From positions 457,340 to 521,339 of the forward strand of contig NZ_JAGJDY010000003.1 in NCBI RefSeq assembly GCF_018100795.1: a stretch of DNA of 64,000 nt, given 5' to 3'. Each line of letters begins with the position of its first letter. The stretch's first letter is position 1. The translations under genes and the position numbers were made by a program. This DNA comes from Alteromonas sp. MMG017 (lineage in GTDB: Bacteria; Pseudomonadota; Gammaproteobacteria; Enterobacterales; Alteromonadaceae). This document shows positions 1 through 9,808 of this stretch, in pieces. The notes under the pieces were generated by a model. It searched no databases. It was not told the DNA's origin and saw only the letters and a list, made by a program, of their open reading frames with translations.

Positions 1-4
1 ATTT

Positions 5-2752
5 ATGCAAACGAAAAAGTTTAATGCGGTCTCGGCTGCAGTAGCCTGCGCCCTGCTAAGTAATGGTTTAATGGCTCAAGAAGATAAGTCAGTCGAAGTT
101 ATTGAAGTGAAGGGTATTCGAGGTTCACTCACCTCAGCGATGGATATCAAGCGAGAATCATCTGGCGTTGTAGAAGCCATATCTGCTGAAGACATAGGAA
201 AATTTCCAGATACCAACCTTGCAGAATCATTGCAACGTATCACCGGTGTATCTATCGACCGAACTAACAATGAAGGTAATCAGGTTACCGTTCGAGGTTT
301 CGGACCAAGCTTTAACTTAGTCACTTTAAATAACCGCCAGATGCCAAACTCATCCTCTTTGCTTACAAACGGCATATCACGGAGTTTTAACTTCCGGGAG
401 ATTGCGGCCGAAAGTGTTTCTGGTGTGGAAGTACACAAAACAGGTAAAGCCGATGTCAGTTCCGGCGGCCTAGGCGCTACAATAAACATCAATACCGCTC
501 GTCCTTTTGAAATGGATGAATTCATGGCTGCGTGGAGTGCAAAAGCGGTAATGGACACCAGTGTAACCGATGGAGATAGTGTTACGCCTGAGCTCTCTGG
601 CATGGTGAGTAAAACATTCGATGATAAAAGGTTTGGGGTACTGGCGTCGTTTTCCTATGCTGAACGAGATAGCCATGTGGATCGTATTGGAACTCAAGGG
701 TGGGGTCGTGGCTACCCAGGCCAAGCGAACCCAGATACCAGTGCTATCGATACTTCAAAAAACCCTACCTTGGCAACATGGCGCACACCCACCGTTGATT
801 TAGAAGAGTCTAACTACAGTCGTGACCGTATAAATGGACAGGTAGTGCTTCAATTCAGACCCACAGATTCACTTACCACTACGTTAGATTATGTTATATC
901 TCGCTTAGATGAAAACGGTAAAATGAACCGTATGAGTTTTTGGTTTGATAACGTACAAGAAGGTGCGGCAGACGAAAACGGCACCATTATCAATCCTAGC
1001 CGCATGAATGACGAGCTTAATTTCTGGGCTTGGGAATACAATTTTGAAACTGAAAATGACTCCTATGGCGTTAATTTTGAGTGGCGGGCTACCGACGCAC
1101 TAAGCTTCGAATTAGATTTGCATGATTCAACATCACACTCAAATCCCGGCGGTCTACCTGCTGAACGGATCGCTAACTTAAAAAATCCATTTGGCGATCT
1201 GGCACCTGTCCATATCAGTGCTGACTTCAGCGGCGATACTCCTATTGCATATTATGATGATACTGGGGTACCTGGTGGCGCCTATGCGCCTGAAAATATA
1301 GAGGCAGATCTTTATCAGGAGCGTGGTTACGAAATTGAAAATAATATTCAGCAAATACAGTTATTCGGTAAATGGCTAAATATGGAAACAGGAGCATTAG
1401 ATGCCATTAATTTCGGTTTTGCTCATACCAAATATGATGTAGATAGTAACAATATTTATAGTGATAATTTTGCGCTAGGCAATGGCACGTTGGACATTAG
1501 TGAACTCGACTATACGTTTCGTCCTGGTGGCGTAGGCTTTGAATTTCTTCCTATTTATAGTGCCAATGACTTTCTTGATCTCGTAAGGGAACAATCCCTT
1601 TATAATGAAGCCGATGTTCGTCGTAATGGTATTTCAGAAGAAACAACAGCGGTGTTTCTCTCCTTTGATTTCGTCACCGATTTTAACAACATGCCGATCA
1701 ACGCTAGCTTTGGTGTGAGATACGAAGAGACTGACGTTGAGTCCTACTCTGTACAACGCCCAGTGGTAGGCTTTAATTGGATTACGCCAATACAACTGGC
1801 TAAAGTATTGGCAGACGAGGAGATAACCGAAACATTAGAAGGAGACTACGAACAATTCTTGCCCAACTTAGATATTAGTATGGAAATTACTGATGATTTA
1901 GTCGCTAGGTTTTCTTACAGTAAAACTATCGCAAGAAGTAGTATTGGCGCTATGTTCCCAGCGACCAGCTTAAACTTACACCGTGCAGGGGGGCCATTTC
2001 GTGCATCTCAAGGAAACCCTAATCTACTTCCTTTCGAGTCTCAAAACGTGGACTTATCGCTAGAGTACTACTACGACGATGGTAGCTATGTTTCCGTTGG
2101 CCACTTCCGTAAACAAGTTGATAACTTTATTTCTACTGGCCAGCTAGAGAGCGAAATAGAAGGCCCTAATGGCCCACTAACTGACCCAAGTGTAAGCGCA
2201 AGAGCAAACTGCCCAGATGGCACGGTTACTGACCCAGTAGCTGCCTGTGTTTCCCAACCGGGCGATCCTGTTATCGCATGGGAAATTTCTACGCCGTTAA
2301 ATCTTGATGCTACGCGTGTCTATGGTTGGGAGTTCAACGTACAGCATCTGTTTGGTGAAACAGGTTTTGGCACAGTGGTTAACTACACTATGGTAAATAG
2401 TGCAGATGAATATGATGTTTATTCTTTGGAAAACAACTTTGCACTTACCGGCTTAAGCGATTCAGCCAACTTCGTGTTGTTTTATGAAAAGGACTATTAT
2501 CAGGTTAGAGCAGCATATAACTGGCGAGATGAGTTTTTACTTTCTGGTGGTTTAGAGCCTACCTTTACCGAGGCGTACAGCCAACTTGATATCTCAGCAA
2601 GTTACGATATTAATGACCATGTATCTGTGTACCTAGATGGTATTAACGTAACCGATGAAAGTACCCGTAGACATGGTCGCTTCAGCAATCAGCTTATCGA
2701 CTATGAAACATATGGCCCCCGCTACAATGTAGGTGTGAGAGGTAAGTTTTAA
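5..2752 (+). CDS. TonB-dependent outer-membrane receptor
   Basis: A 915-residue outer-membrane receptor that would import a ligand using TonB-ExbBD energy. A Sec signal peptide covers about residues 1-24 (cleavage near LMA-QE). A TonB-box-like stretch (VEVIEVKGI) follows, then a plug domain (about 45-165; IGKFPDTNLAESLQRITGV) and a 22-strand-type barrel ending in aromatic Phe (VGVRGKF). The plug resembles the TIGR01782-type receptors that are abundant in Alteromonas and often linked to carbohydrate uptake. The ligand cannot be told from sequence. Two Cys near residues 736 and 747 could form a disulfide in an external loop. The start is 5 bases from the window edge, so the ribosome binding site and promoter are not visible. 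No partner catabolic genes follow. Confidence 0.9.
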   Translation: MQTKKFNAVSAAVACALLSNGLMAQEDKSVEVIEVKGIRGSLTSAMDIKRESSGVVEAISAEDIGKFPDTNLAESLQRITGVSIDRTNNEGNQVTVRGFGPSFNLVTLNNRQMPNSSSLLTNGISRSFNFREIAAESVSGVEVHKTGKADVSSGGLGATININTARPFEMDEFMAAWSAKAVMDTSVTDGDSVTPELSGMVSKTFDDKRFGVLASFSYAERDSHVDRIGTQGWGRGYPGQANPDTSAIDTSKNPTLATWRTPTVDLEESNYSRDRINGQVVLQFRPTDSLTTTLDYVISRLDENGKMNRMSFWFDNVQEGAADENGTIINPSRMNDELNFWAWEYNFETENDSYGVNFEWRATDALSFELDLHDSTSHSNPGGLPAERIANLKNPFGDLAPVHISADFSGDTPIAYYDDTGVPGGAYAPENIEADLYQERGYEIENNIQQIQLFGKWLNMETGALDAINFGFAHTKYDVDSNNIYSDNFALGNGTLDISELDYTFRPGGVGFEFLPIYSANDFLDLVREQSLYNEADVRRNGISEETTAVFLSFDFVTDFNNMPINASFGVRYEETDVESYSVQRPVVGFNWITPIQLAKVLADEEITETLEGDYEQFLPNLDISMEITDDLVARFSYSKTIARSSIGAMFPATSLNLHRAGGPFRASQGNPNLLPFESQNVDLSLEYYYDDGSYVSVGHFRKQVDNFISTGQLESEIEGPNGPLTDPSVSARANCPDGTVTDPVAACVSQPGDPVIAWEISTPLNLDATRVYGWEFNVQHLFGETGFGTVVNYTMVNSADEYDVYSLENNFALTGLSDSANFVLFYEKDYYQVRAAYNWRDEFLLSGGLEPTFTEAYSQLDISASYDINDHVSVYLDGINVTDESTRRHGRFSNQLIDYETYGPRYNVGVRGKF

Positions 2753-2824
2753 GCATAATATAAGCGGTGTCGCGCTGTTTAATACCACGCAAAAATGACG
2801 GTTGTTCTACGCTTATCAATAATT

Positions 2825-2854
2825 TTGCCTTGGGGAAATATCCCCCCAAGGCAA
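2825..2854. terminator. Hairpin between convergent TonB receptor and phoH genes
   Basis: A perfect 11-bp stem (TTGCCTTGGGG at 2825-2835 pairing with 2844-2854) with an 8-base loop. It lies between the receptor stop (2752) and the stop of the opposing PhoH gene (2878). There is no long U tract on either strand, so it may be a bidirectional terminator of moderate strength or an mRNA 3' end stabiliser. Confidence 0.55.
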
Positions 2855-2877
2855 ACTATTATTAGCAAGCTACCACA

Positions 2878-4275
2878 CTATAGATTCTCTTCTGCAAAGC
2901 TGGCTAAACGGCTTCGCACTACCCCATCTAAGTTCAGTGTCGCACTACCGGAAAAGTCTTTGAACTTCTCTACCAAGTAAGTAAGACCTGAAGTTACGGC
3001 ACTTAAGTAATTACTGTCGATTTGGGCCAAGTTTCCGCCCACAATAATTTTGGTACCTTCACCGCATCGGGTGATAATAGTTTTAAGCTGTGACGCAGTT
3101 AAGTTCTGAGACTCATCCAAAATAACAATAGAATTTTGAATGCTTCGCCCGCGCATAAAGTTAACCGACTTATACTGGATATTGGCTTTTTCCATGATGT
3201 AATTCATAGAGCCTTTCACATTCTCATCGTGCTTATGTAGCACCTCTAAAGAGTCTGTAATGGCCGCCAACCACGGCAGCATTTTCTCTTCTTCCGTACC
3301 CGGCAAGAAGCCTATCGATTCGGCTATTTCTGGCGTGCTACGTGTCACGATTATCTTATCGTACATGTTACGCTCTACCACCATTTCAAGGGCGGCGGCT
3401 AGGGCCAATAGGGTTTTACCACTCCCAGCGGGGCCTGTAAGGATCACCAAGTCGATGTGTGGGTCAAGTAACGCATGAAGCGCCATGGCTTGACCGATAT
3501 TCTTGGGCGTTATTCCCCACGCATGGCGGCCCATTAAGCGCTCATAGCCTAAATCGAGCACTTCAAGAGAGTCACCGTTAATCGCTTCAACGAGTCCAGC
3601 AAAGTCGTTGCTTTCATCAAGTAAAAACTCATTGATGTAAGCTTCTGGCAGCATGGCTTTGGGAATGGTGTGAATGGTATCGCGGCCTTCAGTGCGGCTA
3701 TCTACACTTTTAACCTTGTCCCAGAAATTGCCCTCAAACCGATGAAAACCCCGAGAGAGGTATTTAATATCACTGATAAGTTGGTCGGTGCGGTAATCCT
3801 CTACATGAGCAAGACCTGCCCCTTTGGCTTTGAGGCGCATGTTGAGGTCTTTGGTGACCAACACCACTTGTTGCGGTGCATTTGCTTTTTGTAAATGCAG
3901 GGCCACGTTAATGATGCGGTTGTCATTCTCATTACTGGTGAACACTTGCTGCGATTGCGCCATGCCCAAATCAGTATAAATAGACAACGAACCTGTGGGC
4001 GCTGTCTCACCTGCACCCATTCCCACCATAGACACACCCGCCACCATATTGTCAGGTGACGCATCGTGCAATAAGTCTTCCATTGCACGAATAGATACTC
4101 GCGCATCTCGGGCAACGTCTTTCTTACTATCTTTGATGTAATCTAGTTCTTCAAGCACTGTCATTGGTACAACGACATCGTGTTCTTTAAAGGAGAGAAA
4201 TGCGTGAGGTTCGTGCAGCAGAATATTGGTATCGAGGACGTATATTTTTGTATCAGTGGAATTTTTTCTTGGCAT
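2878..4275 (-). CDS. PhoH2-type PIN domain-PhoH ATPase
   Basis: A 465-residue protein with an N-terminal PIN nuclease-like domain (about 8-150; YVLDTNILLHEP and LVTKDLNMRLKAK) and a C-terminal PhoH P-loop ATPase (about 245-450). Walker A is GPAGSGKT near residue 283 and Walker B is VILDESQN near residue 388. The family (PhoH2/YlaK type) is thought to act as an ATP-dependent RNA helicase/RNase. The precise cellular target is not known. The start is supported by GGAG about 7 bases upstream of ATG. It is transcribed alone, divergently from rapA, with 372 bases between them. Confidence 0.88.
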   Translation of the reverse strand: MPRKNSTDTKIYVLDTNILLHEPHAFLSFKEHDVVVPMTVLEELDYIKDSKKDVARDARVSIRAMEDLLHDASPDNMVAGVSMVGMGAGETAPTGSLSIYTDLGMAQSQQVFTSNENDNRIINVALHLQKANAPQQVVLVTKDLNMRLKAKGAGLAHVEDYRTDQLISDIKYLSRGFHRFEGNFWDKVKSVDSRTEGRDTIHTIPKAMLPEAYINEFLLDESNDFAGLVEAINGDSLEVLDLGYERLMGRHAWGITPKNIGQAMALHALLDPHIDLVILTGPAGSGKTLLALAAALEMVVERNMYDKIIVTRSTPEIAESIGFLPGTEEEKMLPWLAAITDSLEVLHKHDENVKGSMNYIMEKANIQYKSVNFMRGRSIQNSIVILDESQNLTASQLKTIITRCGEGTKIIVGGNLAQIDSNYLSAVTSGLTYLVEKFKDFSGSATLNLDGVVRSRLASFAEENL

Positions 4276-4583
4276 CCTTTACTCCGGTAAATAAGGCCAG
4301 GCACACACAACAAATTAGCGTGCTAGGAACAGTTCCGCTGAAGGAGAAGAAGTTGTCGCTCGAACAGGACTTCCACTCCTTGTCGCGTCGACCGAAAAGT
4401 GGCAGTTACCTAAACACCGCCACTTCACACGCTTGCCCAACAAACAATCACAAGCGCTAAATCCACCTTAATCCAGATTTTCATTATTAGCACTGTTTTT
4501 CTGCTAAATTTTTTTTCTTCTGTTTTTTCCTTCCTCCTCCAACCACATTTTCCACCCCAAGATTAAAACGCACAAATGGGCTA

Positions 4584-4604
4584 GTATTAATGACTTATTA
4601 ATAC
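4584..4604. repeat. Perfect inverted repeat overlapping the rapA -35 region
   Basis: GTATTAAT (4584-4591), 5-base spacer, ATTAATAC (4597-4604). Its size and spacing suit a dimeric helix-turn-helix regulator. It overlaps the candidate -35 element, so a bound protein could block rapA transcription. The regulator is unknown. Confidence 0.45.
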
Positions 4605-4618
4605 ACAATGCGTACAAT
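4590..4618 (+). promoter_or_regulatory. Candidate sigma-70 promoter of rapA
   Basis: ATGACT (-35, 4 of 6 matches) at 4590-4595, a 17-base spacer, and TACAAT (-10, 5 of 6) at 4613-4618. The predicted transcript would start about 22 bases before the rapA ATG. Confidence 0.45.
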
Positions 4619-4647
4619 ACCGCCCCCGCAAAAAAGGTTGGTGATTT

Positions 4648-7476
4648 ATGAGTTCAGGAAATCCGTTTTCCATTGGTCAGCGTTGGTTAAGTAATACTGA
4701 AACCGAATTAGGTTTAGGCGCTGTTATTAGTGTTGATTTTCGCTCAGTTGAGGTGTTTTTCCCTGCTACGGGAGAGGCGCGAATGTATACAAAGCAAGAA
4801 GCCCCCCTTACCCGTTTAGTGTTCGATATTGGCGAAACCATAAAAAGCCAAGACGGCTGGCAAATGACAATTTCTGAAATTGAAGAAAGCCAAGGCGTTT
4901 GCATTTACTTCGGTATCCGCGAAGACACCAAAGCACAGGTACGCCTATCTGAAACCTTGCTTGATCACCATATTCGATTAAACCAACCTGAAAAACGTTT
5001 GTTCAGCGAGCAACTTGACCACCCTAAGTGGTTCGACTTACGCCTTAATGCGCTGAATCACCAATACGATTATTTACGCTCGAGCACTTTGGGCTTAGCG
5101 GGTGCTCGTATCTCGCTCATTCCCCACCAGCTGCATATTGCCTCTGAAGTGGGTGGACGCCACGCACCACGTGTTTTACTTGCCGATGAAGTTGGCTTAG
5201 GTAAAACCATTGAAGCCGCGCTTATTATTCACCAGCAACTGCGCACGGGGCGCGCTCAGCGAGTACTCATTTTAGTACCAGATTCATTGGTACATCAGTG
5301 GTTGGTTGAAATGCTGCGCAGAATTAATCTGCCTTTCGCTATTTTTGATGAAAGCCGATGCGAAGCTTTAGATGATGATGGGGAAACCAACCCCTTTGAT
5401 AACGACCAGTTAGTGCTATGTAGCATCGACTTTTTGAGTCAAAGTGAAAAACGTCAGCAACAAATTCAAGCGGCATCGTGGGATTTAATGGTGGTTGATG
5501 AAGCCCATCACCTTGCGTGGTCTGCCGATGCCCCTTCTGCTGAATATACTTGCGTGGAAGCATTAGCCAATGAAACCCCAGGGGTATTGTTATTAACCGC
5601 AACACCAGATCAACTTGGCCATGAAAGCCACTTTGCCCGCTTGCGATTACTCGACCCTGCTCGCTTCCATAGTTACGAAGCATTTTTAACCGAAGAGTCG
5701 CGTTACAGTCAGCTTGCCGACGCGGTAGCCCCGTTACTTTCAGACACCACACCTGACGAAAAGCAGCGCACTAAGCTAACCGACTTCGCCCCGGATGTGA
5801 TGGAAAATGCAGGTGATTTAGCACAACCTGAAGCACGCCGCGAATTAGTACATCAGCTTATTGATTGCCACGGCACTGGCAGAATGCTGTTTAGAAACCG
5901 CAGAGCCAATATTGAAGGCTTCCCTGACCGCGTATTGCTTGGCTACCAACTCGAACTGCCAGAGGCATATCAAAGTGCGGTAACCGGTGGTGATTTAACC
6001 CATGCGTTATATCCTGAGCGTATGCCAAGCGTGGTGAATAGCTGGATGGATGAAGATCCTCGGGTTGGTTGGTTACTTGATTTTATGCAGTCGGTAAAAC
6101 CAGAAAAGATATTACTGATTTGTGCCAGTGCGCGCACCGCGCAAGAACTTGGTGAAGTCATTCGCACTCAAACCGGTGTACGTCATAGTGTGTTCCACGA
6201 AGGCATGACCATTGTTGAGCGAGACAAAGCCGCTCATTATTTCTCTGATGAAGAAGACGGCGCACAAATATTACTGTGTAGCGAAATTGGTAGTGAAGGG
6301 CGTAACTTCCAGTTTGCCCATCACTTGGTGTTATTCGATTTACCAGTAACACCCGACTTACTTGAACAACGTATTGGACGCTTAGATCGTATCGGTCAAA
6401 CTCAAACCGTTGAAATTCACGTACCTTATCTGAAAAACACCGCTCAGCATGTGTTGGTGGATTGGTATCATGAAGGACTGAATGCATTCGAGAAAACCTG
6501 CCCGACTGGCTCAGGTGTGTTTGACGACGTAAAAGCCTTATTGATTGGCGCGTGTTTGCACCCTCACGATCTTCATACTCGTGATGAACTTATTAACTTA
6601 AGTACCACGTTAAATAGTCAGTTAGTGGCGCAGTTAGAAGCGGGTCGTGACCGTTTATTAGAACTTAATGCGTCTGGTGAAGGCCGCGTTGAACAGTTAC
6701 TTGAAGACATCATATTGCTTGATAACTCGCAAGATTTATCTCGTTTTATGGGTCGTTTGTTTGATGCCATTGGCGTTCAGCAGGAAGAAAAAGGCAGCGA
6801 TTGCTTTATTCTCATGCCAACCGAATCTATGGTTAGCCAATTACCGGGTCTTGATCCTGAAGGCATGACGGTAACCTATAAACGTCGCGTTGCTACCACC
6901 TTAGAAAATGTGCAATTTTTAAGTTGGGATCACCCCCTTGTACATACCGCTATCGATTTAGTACTTAGTGATGTGCACGGTAAGAGCAGCATTGGCTTTA
7001 TTGCCGATCCTGACCTTCCCAAGGGCGCTTACTGGTTAGAGGCCTTGTTTGTGTTAGATGCCAACGCCCCTAAAGCACTTCAGCTTGGTCGTTTCTTACC
7101 ACAAACGCCACTGCGTATTTGTTTAGATGCACAAGGTAATCAGGTTGACTTAACGTTTGAAGTTAAACGCAAAGTGAATCGAAAAATTTCGCATCAATTG
7201 ATTAAAGCACTGCATCAACCGCTTACCTTAGCAATTGAGAACAGCCGGAAACTGGCGCATCAACAAGCGAATCAAAAGCTACACGATGCACTGCAAGACA
7301 TGCATAAAACCCTAAACAGTGAAATTCAGCGCTTAGTCGACTTACAAAAGCGTAACCCGTCAGTGCGTGACAGTGAAATTGAGTTTATTGAAAATCAAAT
7401 GAACGCGTTAGACAAAGTAATACAAGGTGCTGACGTGCAGTTTGATGCCCTTCGTTTAGTGGTGAATAACCCTTAA
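4648..7476 (+). CDS. rapA: RNA polymerase-associated ATPase RapA
   Basis: A 942-residue SWI2/SNF2 ATPase that binds RNA polymerase and promotes its recycling, slightly shorter than the 968-residue E. coli protein. The N-terminal region (about 1-110) carries the Tudor-like beta domains. The ATPase core follows, with Walker A DEVGLGKT near 181 and DEAH near 284. The second RecA lobe (about 470-640) has the helicase-C signature QRIGRLDRIGQ, and the C-terminal domain carries coiled-coil segments near the end. The start lies after AAGG about 10 bases upstream. It overlaps rluA by one base (TAATG), so the two are translationally coupled, as rapA and rluA are also neighbours in E. coli. Confidence 0.96.
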   Translation: MSSGNPFSIGQRWLSNTETELGLGAVISVDFRSVEVFFPATGEARMYTKQEAPLTRLVFDIGETIKSQDGWQMTISEIEESQGVCIYFGIREDTKAQVRLSETLLDHHIRLNQPEKRLFSEQLDHPKWFDLRLNALNHQYDYLRSSTLGLAGARISLIPHQLHIASEVGGRHAPRVLLADEVGLGKTIEAALIIHQQLRTGRAQRVLILVPDSLVHQWLVEMLRRINLPFAIFDESRCEALDDDGETNPFDNDQLVLCSIDFLSQSEKRQQQIQAASWDLMVVDEAHHLAWSADAPSAEYTCVEALANETPGVLLLTATPDQLGHESHFARLRLLDPARFHSYEAFLTEESRYSQLADAVAPLLSDTTPDEKQRTKLTDFAPDVMENAGDLAQPEARRELVHQLIDCHGTGRMLFRNRRANIEGFPDRVLLGYQLELPEAYQSAVTGGDLTHALYPERMPSVVNSWMDEDPRVGWLLDFMQSVKPEKILLICASARTAQELGEVIRTQTGVRHSVFHEGMTIVERDKAAHYFSDEEDGAQILLCSEIGSEGRNFQFAHHLVLFDLPVTPDLLEQRIGRLDRIGQTQTVEIHVPYLKNTAQHVLVDWYHEGLNAFEKTCPTGSGVFDDVKALLIGACLHPHDLHTRDELINLSTTLNSQLVAQLEAGRDRLLELNASGEGRVEQLLEDIILLDNSQDLSRFMGRLFDAIGVQQEEKGSDCFILMPTESMVSQLPGLDPEGMTVTYKRRVATTLENVQFLSWDHPLVHTAIDLVLSDVHGKSSIGFIADPDLPKGAYWLEALFVLDANAPKALQLGRFLPQTPLRICLDAQGNQVDLTFEVKRKVNRKISHQLIKALHQPLTLAIENSRKLAHQQANQKLHDALQDMHKTLNSEIQRLVDLQKRNPSVRDSEIEFIENQMNALDKVIQGADVQFDALRLVVNNP

Positions 7477-8267
7477 TGGCTAATCCAGCGTTTGTTTATA
7501 ACCCGCCCGTACAGCCCTATTTAACCATTCTCTACCAAGATGATGACATCTTGGTAGCGAATAAGCCCAGCGGCCTGTTAAGTGTGCCAGGTAAGGCACA
7601 AGAACATAAAGACTCGCTTATTAGCAGAGTAAATACCGTGTTCCCCACTGCCACTGTGGTGCACAGGCTAGATATGGCGACATCGGGCATTATGGTGATG
7701 GCGCTCAATAAAGAAAGCCATCGGCATATTTCAAAGCAATTTGAACTACGCAAAACCAAGAAGCGCTATTTTGCTCGTGTTTTCGGCCACGTGAAAAGTA
7801 ACAAGGGGGAAGTGAACTTACCCCTTATTTGTGATTGGCCTAATCGCCCAAAGCAAATGGTTGATTATGAGCGAGGCAAAAAAGCCCTAACCCACTATGA
7901 AGTGGTAGACGTAACGCCAATAGCATCGCGTATCACCATTAATTCAGCCACTAGCGCTAATACTCCCCCTGATATAAGCCCCGGCTTTAGCACTACGAGT
8001 GAGCAAAGCGAAACGTTAGTGGCCTTGTACCCGGTTACAGGGCGCTCCCACCAACTCCGTGTGCACATGCTTGAGTTAGGTCATCCTATCTTAGGTGATA
8101 GGCTTTATGCGCATCCACAAGCCCTAGGTATGGCCGAACGTTTACAGCTGCATGCAGAAAGCTTGAGCTTTGCGCATCCTTCGTCTGAAGATTGGCTAAC
8201 GTTCCAAACGCCTATTCCGTTTACTGGTTATACCCACTACTCCCCCGCCCCACTATCTATCGATTGA
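7476..8267 (+). CDS. rluA: Pseudouridine synthase RluA (23S rRNA/tRNA)
   Basis: A 263-residue pseudouridine synthase of the RluA family. RluA isomerises U746 of 23S rRNA and U32 of some tRNAs. The catalytic Asp lies in HRLDMATSG near residue 62-66, and the GRSHQLRVHM motif near 188 is typical. The protein is about 40 residues longer than E. coli RluA (219). Most of the excess is a Ser/Thr/Pro-rich insertion around residues 150-180, between two core strands, just before the GRSHQL motif. The assignment to RluA rather than RluC/D rests on length, lack of an S4 domain, and position after rapA. Confidence 0.9.
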   Translation: MANPAFVYNPPVQPYLTILYQDDDILVANKPSGLLSVPGKAQEHKDSLISRVNTVFPTATVVHRLDMATSGIMVMALNKESHRHISKQFELRKTKKRYFARVFGHVKSNKGEVNLPLICDWPNRPKQMVDYERGKKALTHYEVVDVTPIASRITINSATSANTPPDISPGFSTTSEQSETLVALYPVTGRSHQLRVHMLELGHPILGDRLYAHPQALGMAERLQLHAESLSFAHPSSEDWLTFQTPIPFTGYTHYSPAPLSID

Positions 8268-8416
8268 AATTCTGGGCTATAGATTGAGACTTTGTGGCGC
8301 TTCTTACCTATCTGTTTCACCTGCTTTCATTAAAGCGGTTAATTAACCCAGCGCTAAAAAATACTCTTGGTTCGAACTGAAGTTTTCAAAGGTTTAGCCG
8401 ATAATTAAAGTGTTGA

Positions 8417-9283
8417 ATGCTTTATTGGTACACCATGTTACATTTATTTCGTTTTCTCGTGGTGGGTTGCAGCTTTATGTTTTCGATGGGATATTTTGTG
8501 CCTGGTGCGCAAGCCCAAAGCTTGTATGAGGATATCACCCACGCTTTTTTACCCGACGACATTACCTATGTAATGGCTGGGGAAATCCGCGTGCCTATTT
8601 TTGAGAGCTCTTCAGCATTGCCTATCTCTCGCGGTGCGGCCATTATTTTAGCTGATGCCTCGCCCACCGGACTCTCCATTGGGGATGCACGTCAATTAGC
8701 CAGCTTACTCAATGAAAAAGGTTGGCATGTGGTGGTTAGCCCAGTTTCATTGACGCTAGAGGAAGACCCTGACCTACCCGTCGATGAGGCTATTCACCCG
8801 AAAGCTGACAGTCGGCTTCAACGACAAAATTACGTATCGTCCAGCCAGCATCTAACCATCTTAATCAATGCGCTTAATACTCACCTTGAAAGTCATCAAG
8901 GGTTTAGAATGAACATTGCCTATGGAATGCAGGCTGCACAATTGCTGGATTTAGGTTCTAAAGGCATTATTCCCTCACCAGACACTTTAGTCGCCATCAC
9001 CCCCTTTTGGCCGAATGACGACATAAACCGCGCTGTACCAGAATTTATTGCAGGCACTGAATTTCCGGTGTTAGACTTATCGATTAACGGCACCAATCCA
9101 TGGGCGTTGCAAACGCAAGCAAAACGAAAGCAACTTGCCACCACTTCCCTTAAGCTTCACTACAGACAACAGTCTCTATTCACGCAAAATTCAACCTTTG
9201 GTCTAATGGACAATGAGAATAGCGCTAAAATTCAGCTAATTGCTGGCAGCGTTCTTGGATGGGCTCAACATTTAGGCTGGTAA
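8417..9283 (+). CDS. Exported DUF3530-like alpha/beta-hydrolase-type protein
   Basis: A 288-residue protein of unknown function with an N-terminal hydrophobic signal (about residues 8-34, cleavage near AQA-QS). The order of segments resembles DUF3530, a periplasmic family with an alpha/beta-hydrolase-like core: RGAAIILADASPTG followed by ASLLNEKGWHVVVSPVSL corresponds to the usual strand and the G-W segment. A clear catalytic triad is not visible; the GMQAAQL stretch sits where a GxSxG nucleophile elbow would be expected but lacks Ser. The start could also be the ATG at 8435, which gives a more compact signal peptide. It is monocistronic, 149 bases after rluA. Confidence 0.6.
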   Translation: MLYWYTMLHLFRFLVVGCSFMFSMGYFVPGAQAQSLYEDITHAFLPDDITYVMAGEIRVPIFESSSALPISRGAAIILADASPTGLSIGDARQLASLLNEKGWHVVVSPVSLTLEEDPDLPVDEAIHPKADSRLQRQNYVSSSQHLTILINALNTHLESHQGFRMNIAYGMQAAQLLDLGSKGIIPSPDTLVAITPFWPNDDINRAVPEFIAGTEFPVLDLSINGTNPWALQTQAKRKQLATTSLKLHYRQQSLFTQNSTFGLMDNENSAKIQLIAGSVLGWAQHLGW

Positions 9284-9413
9284 TTAGAATCTAAACCAAT
9301 TAGTCTAATTTACAGTTTAAAACAGTAACCTATCTCATTTGCCTTGGGTTTTACAAGGTATCACTGGGTGTTCTGAACTATAATTCTTTTTAATCTTTAA
9401 TAACGGCGGCTGT

Positions 9414-9743
9414 GTGTCTATGACTGTTCAAACATTCGTAAACAAAAAGGCCAAGCAGCTGTGTTTTTATCTGAGGTCATTTTGGCAAGGAGAGCTTCCA
9501 GTCGAGGAGATTGAGCTATTCTTTTGGGATAGTATGGAAGAGTGGGGCCAGATAGAGTACACATTTACCCAACCTTACACCTATAAGGAACGGGTCTTTT
9601 GGCATTTGCTCCATCAAGTCCATTTTTGGCAAGAAGATAAGTTACGTTCAGATAAATATCTTGTCGATGAGTTAATGAACTGTGTATTGTTTTTAGAAGG
9701 CAAAGGGCACTGCCCCATCGATTGTGTTGGTATACGCCCCTAG
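9414..9743 (+). CDS. Small conserved-looking hypothetical protein
   Basis: A 109-residue soluble protein not recognised. It is rich in aromatic residues (FYLRSFWQGELP, ELFFWDSMEEW) and predicted mostly helical, without signal peptide or membrane segment. Two Cys lie near the C-terminus (KGHCPIDCVG). The track start is GTG at 9414; the ATG at 9420 is an equally good start (107 residues), and neither has a strong Shine-Dalgarno. A TATAAT at 9379-9384 is correctly placed for a -10 element, but no matching -35 is seen. It stands alone between an exported hydrolase-like gene and ampG. Confidence 0.6.
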   Translation: MSMTVQTFVNKKAKQLCFYLRSFWQGELPVEEIELFFWDSMEEWGQIEYTFTQPYTYKERVFWHLLHQVHFWQEDKLRSDKYLVDELMNCVLFLEGKGHCPIDCVGIRP

Positions 9744-9808
9744 CAACTTTCTTTATTTATCAATTTATTAGTGATTCAACCCTTTATCGTTCGTTTTCAT
9801 TGAAACTG

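Larger units (their letters stand above)
4276..4647. other. Divergent phoH/rapA intergenic region
   Basis: A 372-base gap with no credible gene. It holds an imperfect stem (AAGTGGC at 4397-4403 pairing with 4419-4425), a long pyrimidine-rich run on the plus strand (about 4495-4545), and the rapA promoter and inverted repeat listed separately. Confidence 0.6.
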
